From Eublepharis macularius (taxonomy: Eukaryota; Chordata; Lepidosauria; Squamata; Eublepharidae), in NCBI RefSeq assembly GCF_028583425.1, contig NC_072791.1, positions 13,721,868-13,785,867 on the forward strand: a stretch of 64,000 nt of DNA. The letters run 5' to 3'. The notes below the pieces were generated by a model. It saw only the letters and a list, made by a program, of their open reading frames with translations. It was not told the origin of the DNA and did not search any database. Every line of letters starts with the position of its first letter. Position 1 is the first letter of the stretch. Positions 23,126 through 36,926 of the stretch are shown piece by piece. Made by a program: the position numbers and the translations under genes.

Positions 23126-23440
23126 TTATGGAACAACAGCCTGATTCCCTTCTATGCCTACCAGCAGATCAATCTCTTTCAAAGAGGGCAGAGGGCAACC
23201 AAGATGACCAAGGGGTAGAGCATCTGCCTGTGAAGAAAGTCTGCAGAGTCTGGGACTTTGGAGTCTACAAAAAAGATGGCCAAGGGGGGCATGATAGAGA
23301 TATAAAATGCACACTGTGGAGAGGGTGGACAGAGAGACAAAAGGAAACACTTCTTTACACAATGAGGGATTATGATGTGGAATTTGCTGCCTGAAGATGT
23401 AATGTTGGCCAGAGGCAGAGACCACTTTGCTTCAGCTTTG
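23126..23440 (+). mobile_element. CR1-like LINE 3' fragment
   Basis: Segments such as GGAACAACAGCCTGATTCCC and AATGAGGGATTATGATGTGG-like text, ending in ATTTGCTGCCTGAAGATGTA, resemble the end of ORF2 and the 3' UTR of CR1-group LINEs. Heavily decayed. Confidence 0.4.
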
Positions 23441-24144
23441 TTTCTCAATCTGCTTGGAATTATGCGTGTTTTCAAATTTCTGCAATCCAAACTCTATTTA
23501 ATGAACATCCCAACTGTTCAGTGTATTGACATACATGGTGTAGTCCATGTACGTCTTAGTGATAAAAGGAGGGCTATACATGAATAAAAATATAATAAAT
23601 AAGTTCCACTGATAACCTTTTTAATGCACAACCAATCATGAGTAAGGAATGTCTACAGCATCCCACTTAGCATTTTATTTCCACCACAGTCTTCACATTT
23701 TCTCAGTATAAATGTTCCTCCAGAACCCCCAATGCTTTGCAGAAGTTTCTCCTCAGACTTCAGCTCTTGCCCCCACATATCAGTGTGGGAACATGGGAAG
23801 ATGTGAGGTCTTCCATATGCACTCCGAACTCCATTTTCACCATTCCTTCCATCAGATGCTCAGGGACTTCCACTTCAAGACAGGTTGGCTATTTTCATAT
23901 TTACCCCATTTTTAGACAAGATAGTTGTGACAGGATTTCGTAGGATTGATGGTACTATTGTGTGTGTATATGCATGTTCATGTTATTGTATCTACCTTCA
24001 TTTTTCATTGCTCTGTAAATAAACTATTTTTATTCATTTCACTGAAATTCTTTTCTAATCTCTTCGATCCAGTTAAACTCTGTCTGTTTGCATTTAGCTG
24101 TTGGCACCTTTCCCAAATCTGGGATAGTGATATAAAGAGACAGT

Positions 24145-24290
24145 GTTTCATAGTGGTTAGAGTGTTGGACTTCGATCTGCCATGGGCCAACTGGGCGACT
24201 TTGAGTCAGCCACAACCACTCAGCCTAACCTCACAAGGAGGGGAGACTTATGGCAGCCAGGAAGTAGGTTAAGTTAGTAAGTAAATGGGG
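24145..24290 (+). mobile_element. MIR-like SINE fragment
   Basis: TTCATAGTGGTTAGAGTGTT, then GACTTTGAGTCAGCCACAAC and CAGCCTAACCTCACAAGGAG follow the order of the tRNA-related/CORE SINE common in squamates. Confidence 0.5.
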
Positions 24291-24499
24291 CTGTAAAGAT
24301 ACTTGTATAAGTTAAAAAAATATGAAGTTGAGAAATTGCTGAAACAGCACATAAGTAATTCTAATATCGACATATTAAGCAACATAGGATCAACCATTAG
24401 GATCGTACTTACAGGAACAGTAGTAAAGTCTAGAGACACTCCCTATCCCTTTACTGATTTATCTCTTTGACAAAGCTTCCATTTATTTATTTTCAAGAC

Positions 24500-25140
24500 A
24501 GAACCTTTATTGGCATAACCGTAACAGTGTCGAAAACAGGTGGAGCCTGTTAATTGTTAAACATTCTAAACACACTTCTCCTCTTGTATACACGGTAAAG
24601 GAAGTTTGCCACCATTTCAGTGACAAAGAGACCACACAATACCAGGAAACCACTGTAGCAAATGTAAATATATTCCTATCCACATATAAAAGTGCAAAGT
24701 GCAAAGTGCGATGTGTTCAAATATACAATACAGGAATACACAGTACAATTATATACAGCACATATATCATTCAACCAAGTCTTTACAGTCCGTATAGTTC
24801 CTTGCTTTCATTTAAAGTGCAACATGCAAAAATTTTTATACGGAAGCCCATGGAGAGAATCATGGAAGATGTTCTAACATTCCCAGTCCCAAAATTCAAG
24901 ATTTGTCCAACAACGCCGACGGGGATGTGCAGGCAATTGTCATTAACCCGTTTCGTGAGAGAAAGCTCACTTCATCTTGGGCATGAAAAAATTCAGACTG
25001 GATACAAGAAAATTGTAAGAACCAAACTCATTCTCTGGGGGCTTGAGAAGAAGGTGGTGTTAACGGACCATTTCAGTGACTTCAACCTTAGTTGAGGCTA
25101 AAACACTCACTATCTTACTCTCAACAGATTTGCCCCCCAG
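24500..25140 (-). mobile_element. Possible PLE tail with degraded hammerhead-like motif
   Basis: On the minus strand at about 24943-24980 the order is GAUGA, A, GUGAG, loop, CUCAC, GAAAC, GG, GUU, AAUG. This matches helix II plus GAAA of the hammerhead-like motifs in the PLEs of this window, but the first two core bases are changed. No PLE protein is visible next to it, so the call rests on the motif alone. Confidence 0.3.
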
Positions 25141-25334
25141 TGATTGCAGTAGGTAATCCAAATAAAATGCACATAAATCATCATAAAATCTGCACGATAA
25201 AAGTACATAGGCTGTATCCTCGATTTCCAACATCCTTCCATTTATTACAGCCCTCCCAGCTGAGTAGAAAGCCCTCTTGAATAATTCAGTTTTGCATAGT
25301 TCGCAAAAAGCCAGGAGAGCGAGAGCTTTCCTAA

Positions 25335-26250
25335 CCTTTTTTTAAAAAAATATAAATTTTATTAAAAGTGTTTCACGACTAATAAAAAACATCACAAAAG
25401 AAGAGGAAGAAGCTAGAAATGAAAAAAAAAGATTAAAAAGAAAAAAGAACACATCCAAAAAAGGAAATGAAAAAAAGAGCTGTGAAAATTAGGAATAAGT
25501 ACCAATTTTCTCTGTGAAAAAATGTAATAATTTATGTTATATATGCTAATATAACATGTTGCACACACACATTACATATTATAACTGATTATATCTCCCT
25601 TTTCTCAAAATTATATTTCTTTTTTAAAAAATATTGTTTTCCAACACACACACACACACAAACATGAGACAGTTATCATTTTACTTGTTAATATCTGTTA
25701 TCTATTTCTTTATCTCTTATAGTTCATCTTATTACATCAATTGTGAGTTCTATTATGTCATTATACAGTTAATCTTAATATCATCTTTGTGTTTACCGGT
25801 TATAGTTATTTGTCAACCATTTATAGAAGGGATCCCATGGTACAGAGAAGTCTTCTTCCATTTGCCCTTTCATTAACAATGTTAATTTATCCATTTCCGC
25901 CATCTCCATTACCTTTGTTATTAGTTCCTCTTGCTGGGGGATTCTTTGTTGTTTCCAGTAGGTTGCTAATAAGATTCTAGATTTTATTTCTTCAGCTCTT
26001 AATCTTCAATCAAAGAAATTATAAAATAATTTCTCTGTGCTGTCTGCAAAAAGTCAATAAAGAGCTTCCAGGCAACAATATACTTCTGTTGTGATTTTTC
26101 CCTAATCAGAAATGCAAGTTTAGCCATCTCTGCATTCTCCATCATCTTCTCCGGCCATTCTTCTATTGTAGGTAATATTACGGATTTCCATTTTTGAGCA
26201 TATATCATTCTCGCTGCTTTTGTCATATATGAAAAAAGTGTTCCGAGTGT
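25335..26250 (-). mobile_element. L1 3' end fragment
   Basis: A T-rich start (25337) represents the A-tail of a minus-strand copy. 25999-26226 encodes the L1 C-terminus (TKAARMIYAQKWKSVILPTI). The copy is split by an L2-like tail at 26255-26680 and continues after it. Confidence 0.75.
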
Positions 26251-26254
26251 AGCT

Positions 26255-26680
26255 TCTGTTTATCCATTATTTATTTTATTTATGTCATTTATAGTCAGAC
26301 TTTCTCACTGAGACTCAAAGCGGATTGCATAGTGCGAGATGAGTACAGTCAATATCAAATATATTTCCATAAACAATACCAGAGGGTAAATAAATGCAAG
26401 TTTACAAAGACATAGCATTAGCAGGAATCCAATATGGAATTAAAGAAATGTGGAAACAGAGCATAAGCAATTCTAGGACGGACATTAGAGAACACAAAAC
26501 TACCCAGTAGGATCATACTTGAAGCACAGGCAGCACACAGGAGCCCTCTTATCTGAGTAAAAAAACCAGGAGGGTGGGTCTCTCCTGACCTCCTCAGGCA
26601 GGCCATTCCACAGGGTAGGAGCCATTACAGAGAATACCCGTGTCCCAGCGGGATTAGCCAGGTCAGGAAAGCCTCCGGTT
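26255..26680 (-). mobile_element. L2-like LINE tail inserted in L1
   Basis: TTATTTATTTTATTTATGTC at the left edge is the reverse complement of an ATAAAT-type tail, followed by GACTCAAAGCGGATTGCATA and CAGGCCATTCCACAGGGTAG. These are usual for L2-type 3' ends in reptiles. L1 coding sequence lies on both sides. Confidence 0.6.
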
Positions 26681-27118
26681 TCATTTGCATATTAAAAATC
26701 TTTTGGATTATTCAATTTGAAACATTCTCATACATTTTGGACAGTTTTTCTGGTGACATATACCATCTATACATCATTTTGTAAACATTTTCTTTCAAAC
26801 TTGAGCTTAATGTGAACTACACAACTTTCAGCCACGTATGTCCCCATTGCTCAAGTTTTTTAGCCCATTTTATCATACATCCTTTCACTTGCTTTTCTGT
26901 TTCCAGTCTCAACAAAAGTTTGTACCCTTTGGCTAGAACATGTCCATCATTCTTACATAGCTCTGTTTCAAATATCATCATAGAATGATTAAATCCATAC
27001 ATCTTTTTATCCACTTGAATTTTTCAGTTAATTGTATATAGAAAAACCATTGACAAGCATATCTTTGCGCATTCAAATCCTCTCTCGATATCATCTTCCA
27101 TTCACCTTGAACAAAATC
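26680..27118 (-). mobile_element. L1 fragment, continued
   Basis: The minus strand encodes KGCMIKWAKKLEQWGHTWLK and a following YGFNHSMMIF-type segment from the C-terminal third of L1 ORF2. Confidence 0.6.
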
Positions 27119-27700
27119 CAATATATCTTGGGGGAAACCTTTGTGGAGTGCAGTACAGTAGTCAAGTCTTGATGATACCATGGAATGGATCCTGGCAACC
27201 AGATAGGCCATGTCAAATGTAGGGGGCCATCTTCCAGGCTAGACTGAGTTTGTGGGAAGCATTTTTGGCTGCTGCCTTAACTTGCTTTTCTAGCAGTAGT
27301 GTTGGATTTTGCAAGGGTCAGAGAAACTCCATTGAAAGAGGGGAGTATAATGTCCTTCAAGATCTCTGGCTTCCCTATGAACTTCACTACCATCTTGTCT
27401 ATGGTCACTTTCAATTTGTTTGCTTTCAGCCATTTGAGCACAGCTGTCAGGGAGCAAACCAAAATCTCTACTGCATTCCACAGCGATTTAGATAGCAAGA
27501 TATGGAGCTGGGTGTCAACTGCATATTGATGGCATCCAATTCCATAGCTATGAATGGGTTCTCCAAAAGGCTTGAATAAGAGGTTGAATAAAATGGTGAT
27601 AAGATTGGGCCCTGGAGAACTCCACAAAATTATTCCTACTCTGGAGATAGCTGGTCTCCAACAGCAACCCCTTGAGTCCGTTCCATGAGAAACAATTCAA
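27119..27700 (-). mobile_element. L2-type reverse transcriptase fragment
   Basis: The minus-strand frame 27277-27627 reads LLFKPFGEPIHSYGIGCHQY, then AVDTQLHILL, then CSLTAVLKWLKANKLKVTID. That is the palm and thumb order of the L2 RT, with AVDT in place of the catalytic ADDT. The A-for-D change alone argues that the copy is dead. Confidence 0.75.
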
Positions 27701-27789
27701 GGTGTACCCCTTGATACCAATTCAAGGTGTACCCCTTGATACCAACATGTGCCTCAAAAAGATGGCATGGTCTACTGCAACATGGCATT

Positions 27790-27875
27790 TTGCCACATTT
27801 GGTGTAGTGGTTAAGATTCCCCACTCCTCCACTTGAAGCCAGCTGGGTGACCTTAGCCTAGTCACAGTTCTTTGG
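27790..27875 (+). mobile_element. MIR-like SINE fragment
   Basis: TTTGGTGTAGTGGTTAAGAT and CCACTTGAAGCCAGCTGGGT are diagnostic segments of the same SINE as at 6986 and 32690, here near its other end. Confidence 0.6.
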
Positions 27876-27889
27876 TACAGAGATCTGTA

Positions 27890-29575
<1,686 letters not shown>

Positions 29576-29714
29576 CTGGAATAAAGAGGAGACTAGTAAG
29601 TCCTTAAAACAAAAGCAGAATCAAGGAAAAATGGCCATTAATAGCTCTGATAACAACAGAACAAGAAACCATCTGCAGGGGAGATACATCCTACCATTTA
29701 TTGAGTATTGAGTG

Positions 29715-30190
29715 TTCATATCTGGTAAACATAGCAAAATAGAGCCGAAAGTGATCCAAGAGGTCATCTAGCCCAACTTCAAGCACAATGCAGGAAATTT
29801 ACAGCTAACCCCCTCTGCTCCCTCAGTGATCCCTGCCCTATGTCCAGAGGAAGGCAAAAAACCTTCCACCGTCCCTGGCCAATCTGGTCTGGAGGGAAAT
29901 TCTTTCCTGACCCCAAAATGGCTGTCAGTATTACCCTGGGAACATAAGAAATGTCCACAGGAGCAGAACACTGGCTCATTTCTTCCTAGTCTCCCTGTCA
30001 CGAATGTCTCCTAAGTTCATACCGAGTCAGAGAATCACCATTGCTAACAGATAGCCATCTAGCCTCTCCTGAAAAACTTCCAAAGAAGGAGAGCCCACTA
30101 CATCCCGAGGAAGCCTGTTCCACTGAGGAACTGCTCTAACAGTCAGGAACATTCTCCTACTGTTTAGCCATCAACCTTTTTGCTTTAATT
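29715..30190 (-). mobile_element. CR1 3' fragment in gene B intron
   Basis: GAGGTCATCTAGCCCAACTT, GGAAGCCTGTTCCACTGAGG and GGAGAGCCCACTACATCCCG are typical of the 3' end of CR1, in reverse orientation. A shorter version lies at the same place in gene C (47525-47695), so the insertion predates the B/C duplication. Confidence 0.75.
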
Positions 30191-30905
30191 TTACCAGAAA
30201 TTCTTTTAAATCTTCTTATTAATCTGATTTTCTGTTCGGACTGTTGTTTATTTTGCCCATCCTTGAGGGCCCTCACAACCGCCTTTCCGCCAGCCTACCG
30301 CCTTCTGAAAGGATGTGCTCCTTGGATTTTAATAGCTGCTTGACACACAGAATTTGAGGAGGCAAAATTCTTTGTGACACTGACCAAACTTCACCTGCTA
30401 AAATCCAGGTTTTTCATGGTTTGTTCTTCAAGGCTCTGACACACCCTTTCCTGCATGGATTCACCACGCCAAAGCCTACAATTTTGTCAGTGGAATGAAC
30501 ACAGTGGAATGACCCCAATTCCTCCCTTTCACCTCCTCCCCACACTGGCATTCTCCTCATGCCCAACAGGAGACCAAGAAGTCCTTGGAGCATGTTAATG
30601 TCTTTTTGTATTTTGTAAAATTATGTTTGTTACTTAAAACACTGGCTTCCTTGGCTGCTCTAGATGGCTCATGAGAAGGCCTTGTTGACATCCTGTGAAG
30701 CGTTCCTCTTTGTTTGCAAACCCATATTTTAGCTTACAGACTTGAGGAATCTACTAGATATGCATTAATCCCCCCTTTGGCCTTGTGTGGAGCAGCCCCA
30801 CTCACCTATTCAGACTCTCCATCTGAAGGACTCTAGAAGAGATCATCATAGAAGGAGCTATTTTTGCCTTAAGCTTCTATGAAGGAAGGGAAAGGGGACC
30901 CTTAC

Positions 30906-31032
30906 CCAGAGAGGCCACATTCTGAAAATTCTCCTCCATGACTTCCTTGTGAAGGCTTCTTTTTTCCTGATCCAGTAAAGCCCACTCCTCCTTAGTGAAA
31001 TGAACAGACACCTCCTCGAAGGTCACTGGACC
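30906..31032 (-). CDS. Gene B: KRAB A-box exon
   Basis: A 127-bp exon, the standard KRAB-A length, with TTTTTTCAG before it and GTAAG after it. It encodes [26 protein letters not shown] and [15 protein letters not shown] boxes recruit TRIM28 (KAP1) to silence targets. The usual DV is EV here and the usual MLE is MEE, changes that in other proteins weaken or abolish TRIM28 binding. The exon opens in phase 0 and closes in phase 1, matching the zinc-finger exon directly, so no KRAB-B exon is needed. Confidence 0.9.
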
Positions 31033-31281
31033 CTGAAAAAAGAAAGAAAAATCCCTCTATGCTCCTAAAGAATGGAACAAATCTTCCCCTAAGGACAAGC
31101 CAAAATGACTACAATTCCTTCCTTGCAAGATTCAGAATTCCATCAGAGCTTCTCATTTTACTTCTAGTGAATGGCACAGACAACAACCAAGGGAAAGAGA
31201 ACAAGGGGTCCTCTCTGGGCTGGGGAGGGGTCGGTGGTACATGGAGGCACCTGGGGTCATGATTTGGAGTTCCACCCTTAC

Positions 31282-31361
31282 CTGCTCTGGCCACACAGAA
31301 GTTGATTTCTCTGTGCTGCAAAGGTATGGCAAAGATTTTATTGCTGGTTTCAAGGCCTCAC
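31282..31361 (-). CDS. Gene B: 80-bp linker exon between SCAN and KRAB
   Basis: The exon lies between CTTTCCAG and GTAAGG and encodes EALKPAIKSLPYLCSTEKST followed by SVWPEQ. Length and phase are the same as in gene C (51380-51459). It connects the 43-bp exon (phase 1) to KRAB (phase 0). No domain is recognised. Confidence 0.8.
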
Positions 31362-31699
31362 CTGGAAAGATCAAAAGATAATTGGAAGATATTGAAATCT
31401 TTTCCTGTATTTAGCATTGCAGTTCCTTGAGTAAATTTAGCATTGAGTGGGGAAAACAGATTCTCTTGGCTCATGGTCACAACTACGCTCTCTTCCTTCC
31501 ATATATTTTTAAAAATTAATCTTGCTCAGGTTGTCATAGATAAATATAGGGCTGATTCTCCAATGGTACAGAATTCACAGAATGAAGAACTCTGAAATGA
31601 AAGGTAGAAGCAGCTCTGAACCTATTGACAGAATCGCAGCTACCAAACTCAAGAATTTCTTTGCATGTGGAGAAGACAGGCAGATATGGAAAAACACTG

Positions 31700-32095
31700 G
31701 CTTGTTATTGGTAGAATACCACTTCCCAGTTCGCTGGGAGGGCTCCTTCTGTCCATCTCCCAGTGCAGGTCATCCACCAGGGTGATCAAGGCTGTTTCAA
31801 TCCTATGACCAAGCCTGAAACCAGACTGAAAAGTAATGAAACAATCTGCCTTATCCAGGACTGCTTGAATTTGTCCAGTCGCCGCCACCTGTTCAATCAC
31901 TTTACTCAAGAACGGAATATTTCAGGCTCGTCAATTGAGAAGTCCTGCCTTGTAGGCTTCTTTAGACGTGGTACAACACAGTCTGTTTCGAGGCTGGGGG
32001 GACCTCCCCCTCGCACAAGGAGGCATTTCCTCCCTTTCAGACCAAGCCAACCAGGCTCACCCTGGCAGATTGCATCAGCCAGGAAGGCCATATAA
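31700..32095 (-). mobile_element. L2-type RT fragment in gene B intron
   Basis: The minus strand reads FQSGFRLGHRIETALITLVD, the conserved L2 RT stretch. The preceding VIEQVAATGQIQAVLD lies just upstream. Broken and short. Confidence 0.65.
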
Positions 32096-32689
32096 GCAAG
32101 TCATAAGCCTCAAGACCCCAAGGATCCTGTCCACATCCTCAGGCTGAATATACTGGAAAGTTCCCCAAAGAGCCCAATGAGTCTCCACCCGGCACCATCT
32201 GACCCTGTCACTGCTGATGCAGAGCCCAAGTCAGAACTGAGTCAGCGCTGAGCAGAAAGGGTCAGAGTGGGCCACTGAGGCCTCGACTTCCTCCTCCCTC
32301 CAGATCCCAATAGGCCTCTGACCACCCACATGAGCTCCGCTGGCCTACACTGAGCAGACACAAGGGTGGCTTAGAAGTGATCTTTGCTGCCATCACTTAC
32401 AAGGAGTGGGCATAAAAGTGAGCTTTTGTTGTCTCTCATACAATCTCTCTTGTCTTTTCATCTCTGGAGCCCCTGAAGCAGCTGTCTCATGTTCACTAGG
32501 AGCAGACATGTCAATTCCCCAGGTCATTTTGTCATTCCAGCCAGGGTATAGACAGAAGTGCCAACTATATTGGCAGGAAAATCCCCCAGTCCTATCTGAA
32601 CATCAGTTGGACCCATCAGGCTGTGGAGGCAGATCACCTTAAATGATCCCCCTCCACTGCGCAGTCCTGTCATCCTAAATCTGAGCAAG
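32096..32689. other. Intron of gene B, no gene seen
   Basis: Intronic sequence of moderate GC with no clear repeat family. It may be further old LINE sequence. Confidence 0.4.
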
Positions 32690-32955
32690 TATAACAACAA
32701 CAACAACAACAACAACAACATTCTATTTATATACCATCCTTCAGGACAACTTAATGCCCACTCAGAGTGGTTTACAAAGTGTGCTATTACCCTCACAACA
32801 ATCACCCTGTGAGGTGGGTGGTGCTGAGAGAGCTCTGGAAGAGCTTTGACTGATCCAAGGTCATCTAGCTGGCTTCAAGTGGAAGAGCGGGGAATCAAAC
32901 CCAGTTCTCCACATTAGAGTCCCGCTGCTCTTAACAACTACACCAAACTGGTGAA
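32690..32955 (+). mobile_element. MIR-like SINE in gene B intron
   Basis: An (AAC)n run is followed by TATATACCATCCTTCAGGAC, TGTGAGGTGGGTGGTGCTGA, GGTCATCTAGCTGGCTTCAA and CTTAACAACTACACCAAACT. It is the same family as at 6986. Confidence 0.8.
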
Positions 32956-33714
32956 CTGTCCAAGAGAATGGGAGCATCTTCGGTCCCCCATCCTTCACAG
33001 CACATTCCTGCTGCCCAGAGCAAAACCCCACATCAAGAGTGTGTCCTGGGCAGGATGTGGGGCCTGTTATTACTGGAGACAGGCCCAGGGTTATCATGGA
33101 GGCCTAAAATCCTGAACTGAAGCCTCTGCAAGGAGGTTGAACTCCACCATAACAACGGTTACTATGGCATAAGATCTCCTCAAGGCTTATAGTTTTCTTC
33201 ATCTTCATATCAGCCCCACACACTATCTTCCCAATTTTTAACATTAATTTACATAAGTTATCATTTTTTTGCATGTGGAACCAGCTTTGTTCTCAACATG
33301 CTAACTGATAACACCAGAGCTGAGGTGGACTGGAAATGTTTGTGTCGTATTTTCTCCATATATTTAGTAGATTCTCACTTATGACTTTATCATGGTATAA
33401 GTCTAAATCCCTATCATTTTTCTTTATTCACAACCACAAATCTACTGGCACTTTTACCAAGTAATTACCCAACTGACTAATCATATTACCCTTGCACAAA
33501 TATAATACATTGTAGATAAGGTATGGCCTAAACTGCTATTCTTCCAATGAGCTTGCACTGGTTTTAAATCGATTCTAGGTTTTTGCTTCCCCCAATGGCT
33601 ATTTCTAAACTGAGAAACTCACGTGAGCATCTTTCCCATACTAGCTGGAGGTTGGGGGAATAAAAGCAGCCCACCAAAACCACTGAGTGGGTAGGACAGC
33701 ACTTTGAATCTTAC

Positions 33715-33757
33715 CCAGAAAAGCTGCTCTGAGGCAAAAGTTGATCCTTTCCTGCAC
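33715..33757 (-). CDS. Gene B: 43-bp exon after SCAN
   Basis: Flanked by CTCTTTCAG and GTAAGAT, it encodes VQERINFCLRAAFLG. It follows the SCAN exon in phase 0. The same 43-bp exon occurs in gene C at 51765-51807. Confidence 0.75.
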
Positions 33758-33900
33758 CTGAAAGAGAAGTGGGGATCTTGAAAGGGAACAGTTTTAAGAA
33801 GGGGGGGTTTAAAAAGTTGGGGCCATTTATATGGATTTTAAGGCATCACTCACTGATCATATCCAGTGCCCCACATATTACCTAGAGGAATCCCTCTTAC

Positions 33901-34412
33901 CTCCTGGCCTCGATTCTTGTCACCTGCGTGGCTCAGGAGGAACCCTTCTGCCAGGGCCACCGCCTGGGAACTGGTCTCCGGTCCACATTCCCTGACCCAG
34001 CTCTCCATCTCTGGGGGCAGGATGGCCAGGAACTGCTCCAGGATCACCAGGTCCAGGATCTCCTTCTTGCTGTGCCTTTGTGGCTTCAGCCACTGGAGGC
34101 AAAGGTGGTGGAGTTGGCTGCAGACCTTTCGGGGCCCTTCAGCCTCCTGGTAACGGAAGTGCTGGAATTGCTGGCACTGTATGTCTGAAGGGGGAAAATC
34201 CTCTCCCAGGTTCTTCTGCAAGGTTCCTTCCCACAGTCCCCTTCTGCTCCCAGCCTCCATGGTAACAGGGCCTTTTCTTTCTTCTGGACCGACCGAGTCC
34301 AGCTCTCCCCTCATCTTCCCTTCCTCTTCAAACAGCTTCCACCTGGACCAGTGGATTGCCTTCCTCCTCTGCCAGATTCTTCTATCAAGGCAGCTGCTGG
34401 ATCATTGACCTC
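33901..34412 (-). CDS. Gene B: SCAN domain exon with start codon
   Basis: The acceptor CTCTTTACAG precedes 34412 and the donor GTAAGAG follows 33901. The chosen start is the ATG at 34312-34314 ([15 protein letters not shown]), giving 138 residues in this exon. The SCAN domain spans about residues 44-128: [38 protein letters not shown] and [24 protein letters not shown] forms dimers with other SCAN proteins and is known to descend from a Gypsy-type capsid domain. Compared with gene C the exon is 2 bp longer, the extra bases lying upstream of the start codon where the homologous frame is disturbed, so translation from that ATG is unaffected. About ten residues differ from gene C. Confidence 0.9.
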
Positions 34413-34579
34413 CTGTAAAGAGAAGTCTCATATGGGCACCCGCATGTAAAGAGGTGACCCATGACGCACGAAAGTCATAGAATAAACCAGAATCAAGGAT
34501 GTTTGAAAATTAAAAAATGGATGGAGCAAGTGAAGAGGAACTTCCACACAGCAAGCAGAAAGGCTCCACTCTGCTTAAC

Positions 34580-34700
34580 AACAGCATCTTATATACTAAA
34601 AGGCAAGTGGCCCTCATCTGAGGATACTTAAATCCAGAGACTGGAGTCATGAACTGACAAGACAGATCTTCCTACAAACCTGAAAAATGTGATTGTTTGC
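34580..34700 (+). mobile_element. Possible Helitron-like end upstream of gene B SCAN exon
   Basis: TCTTATATACTAAAAGGC directly after an A resembles a vertebrate Helitron 5' end. A related but changed copy sits at 52810 in gene C. No 3' terminus was located. Confidence 0.3.
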
Positions 34701-35009
34701 AAATCTAGAAAAAAATCTAGAAATCTGAAATCTAGAAAAAAATGAAACAATAAAAATGGGAGGTTTAAAAAAACTCAAAATGATAAAAGGAGTGCCTATA
34801 GCTTTAACCAGATGTCCTCAGTGGCTGTTGCTGAGCAACCATGACAGGTCACCCAGTATTCCAGGCTTAGTTTCTGTCTGTAAAATGAAGGTAGAAGGGA
34901 CCTCTTTCTGGGGTTGTTTTGGCCTCTCACCTCTCCACCTGATACCACATAATGTGCTTTACTTAGCCCAATCTGGCTGCTTGCTCCTGCTCTAAAACAG
35001 CCCCCTCCT

Positions 35010-35240
35010 CCAAAAGCCAGTGTAGTGTATTGGTCAGAGTTTCAGAATAGGATCTCAGAGACCCAGGTTCAAATCACCACTCTACTTTGGAAGCTCACTG
35101 GATCACATCCAGTCACACACTATACCCTAACCTACCTTGCAAGGTTGTTGTAATGTTAATATAGAAGCAAGGAGAATGATGTCAACTGCTTTGGGCTCCC
35201 ATTGTGGAGAAACACAATAAATAAATAATAAATATAATAA
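35010..35240 (+). mobile_element. tRNA-derived SINE with LINE-like tail
   Basis: GCCAGTGTAGTGTATTGGTC, then a B-box-like GGTTCAAATCA, then CAACTGCTTTGGGCTCCCAT and an AATAAATAAATAAT tail. Absent from the matching part of gene C (52.7-52.9 kb). Confidence 0.6.
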
Positions 35241-35312
35241 AATATATAGATAGAGATGAATATGTAGATAAATATGAGGAGGCAGATAAAATGTAAGGTG
35301 TTTAGTGGGTAT

Positions 35313-35525
35313 GAAGGAGAGAAGGACGTAGGGAAAGGTGAGCACATGAAGGCTGCCAGGAGGAGGGAAAGAGGAAATAGTCAGGATGGGAATAGAAGGA
35401 AACATGAAAGGGGAAAGGGGAAGAGGGGGGCAGAGAAAGGAAGGAGCGAAGGAAGCCGGAAAGGCAGAGAAGCTTTGGGGGGCAAAGAAGGGAAAGAGAA
35501 TATGGTGGGGGAAGAGGAAATGAGA
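35313..35525 (+). repeat. Polypurine tract, about 210 bp
   Basis: The plus strand is almost all A and G, with few interruptions (GGGAAAGAGG, AAAGGGGAAGAGGGGGGCAG). Such tracts can form triplex DNA. The open frame through it is a composition effect. Confidence 0.8.
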
Positions 35526-36633
35526 TATAAACTATAAACTAAAGATTCCTGAAGCATTCAGATGCCAGAGAACATGACATGGGACCAGGGGTCAGATACA
35601 TATTTACAAAATGGTTGAGAAGTTAGGAAGAGTCAACCAGGAGCAGAATGGAGCAACTGAGAGTCCCAGAGATGCTGGATCTCTCAAATCGTGCTGCAGG
35701 CAACTGGAGAAGATTTCAGGAGCAGTCTGGCTTGTCCATGGAAGCTGCTGAAGCCATAGAAGAGCCAGAGATGAGGAAGGGGACCCTACTTTGGAAGCTT
35801 GATTTCATATCTTTCCACTGACTGCAGAAACAAGGACTCTAAATGAGATAAGTTGTATGAGGTTTATATGCTGATTAAAAATGAGGTTTTGAAGATTACC
35901 TTTTAAAGTAAGGAGCTGAGCGGTGAATAATATCTTCATAGGTTGCTTTCAATCTACAAAGCCCTGTTTGTTGTCATTCAAGCATCTATGTTTTTATACT
36001 CTGGATGGGTTTTTTATGCTGGATTTTTAGTTAATCCTCATGTTTTCTTTACAATGTGCTTTGTCAGTCACCTCAGTCAGGCTCTCTGGGAATATGACTG
36101 CACTACAGCAATGCCAAGTTCATGAAAAATATTATGGGACTGCCTCTCTATCTACGCCCATGACAGCAGCTTTGCTTCTCCTGTCAGGGCCTGTATGGAA
36201 TTGTTGGTATAATGCAGGCTCCGTCTTTTAATTCTCAACCCATGCTGAGATCAAAATGGGCTCCCCATGAGGCTAGGGTCCCAGAGGCTACACCACACAT
36301 GTGCACTCTGTGTAGTCATTATAGAATGACCTCCCCAAGGAGTTCAGGAAAGCTCCCCTTCTCTTGGCTTTCTGCAAACTGTGGAAAACTGAATATTTAG
36401 AAGGGCTTTTTATTGAGGCAATAGGCCTCTGCTGTAAGAAAAGGCTCAGAGAGACGGTCTGAAAAAGGGACCGGGGGTGTGCACCGGATGTCCCAGATCC
36501 AGGTTTCAGGGATATAAAAGAAAAAACTTGGTATCCTTAAATTCTTGGTCAGATAGTCTCATCCAACTAGAGAATCCTGAACTTATCTAGTGATTATTTC
36601 CTGTGGGGGGGGGGAATGTCCAGGAGTACTGGG

Positions 36634-36926
36634 AGAGTCAGATAAGCCCATAACACAGAGTGGTAAGCTGCAGTACTGCCGCCCAAGCCCTGCTCATGAC
36701 CCAAGTTCGATCCTGGCGGAAGCCGGGTTCAGATAGCTGGATCAAGGATGACTCAGCCTTCCATCCTTCCGAGGTACCCAGTTTCCTGGGGGTAAAGTGT
36801 CAATGACTGGGGAAGGCAATGGCAAACCACCCCGTAACAAAAGTCTGCCAAGAAAAGTCATGATGCGACGTCCCCCCATGGGTCAGTAATGACTCAGTGC
36901 TTGCACAGGGGACGACCTTTACGTTT
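36634..36926 (+). mobile_element. Sauria-type SINE, near full length
   Basis: An A-box-like GAGTGGTAAGCTGCAGTA and a B box AGTTCGATCC show a tRNA-derived head. The body has CTCAGCCTTCCATCCTTCCG and GACTGGGGAAGGCAATGGCA, and the tail GGGTCAGTAATGACTCAGTG is Bov-B related. TACTGGG flanks it at 36627-36633 and 36927-36933. It is absent at the matching site in gene C (about 54640), so it inserted after the B/C duplication. Confidence 0.85.

Noticed and set aside
35274-35537. A Lys/Arg/Glu-rich protein
   Set aside because: It is the translation of a polypurine tract.
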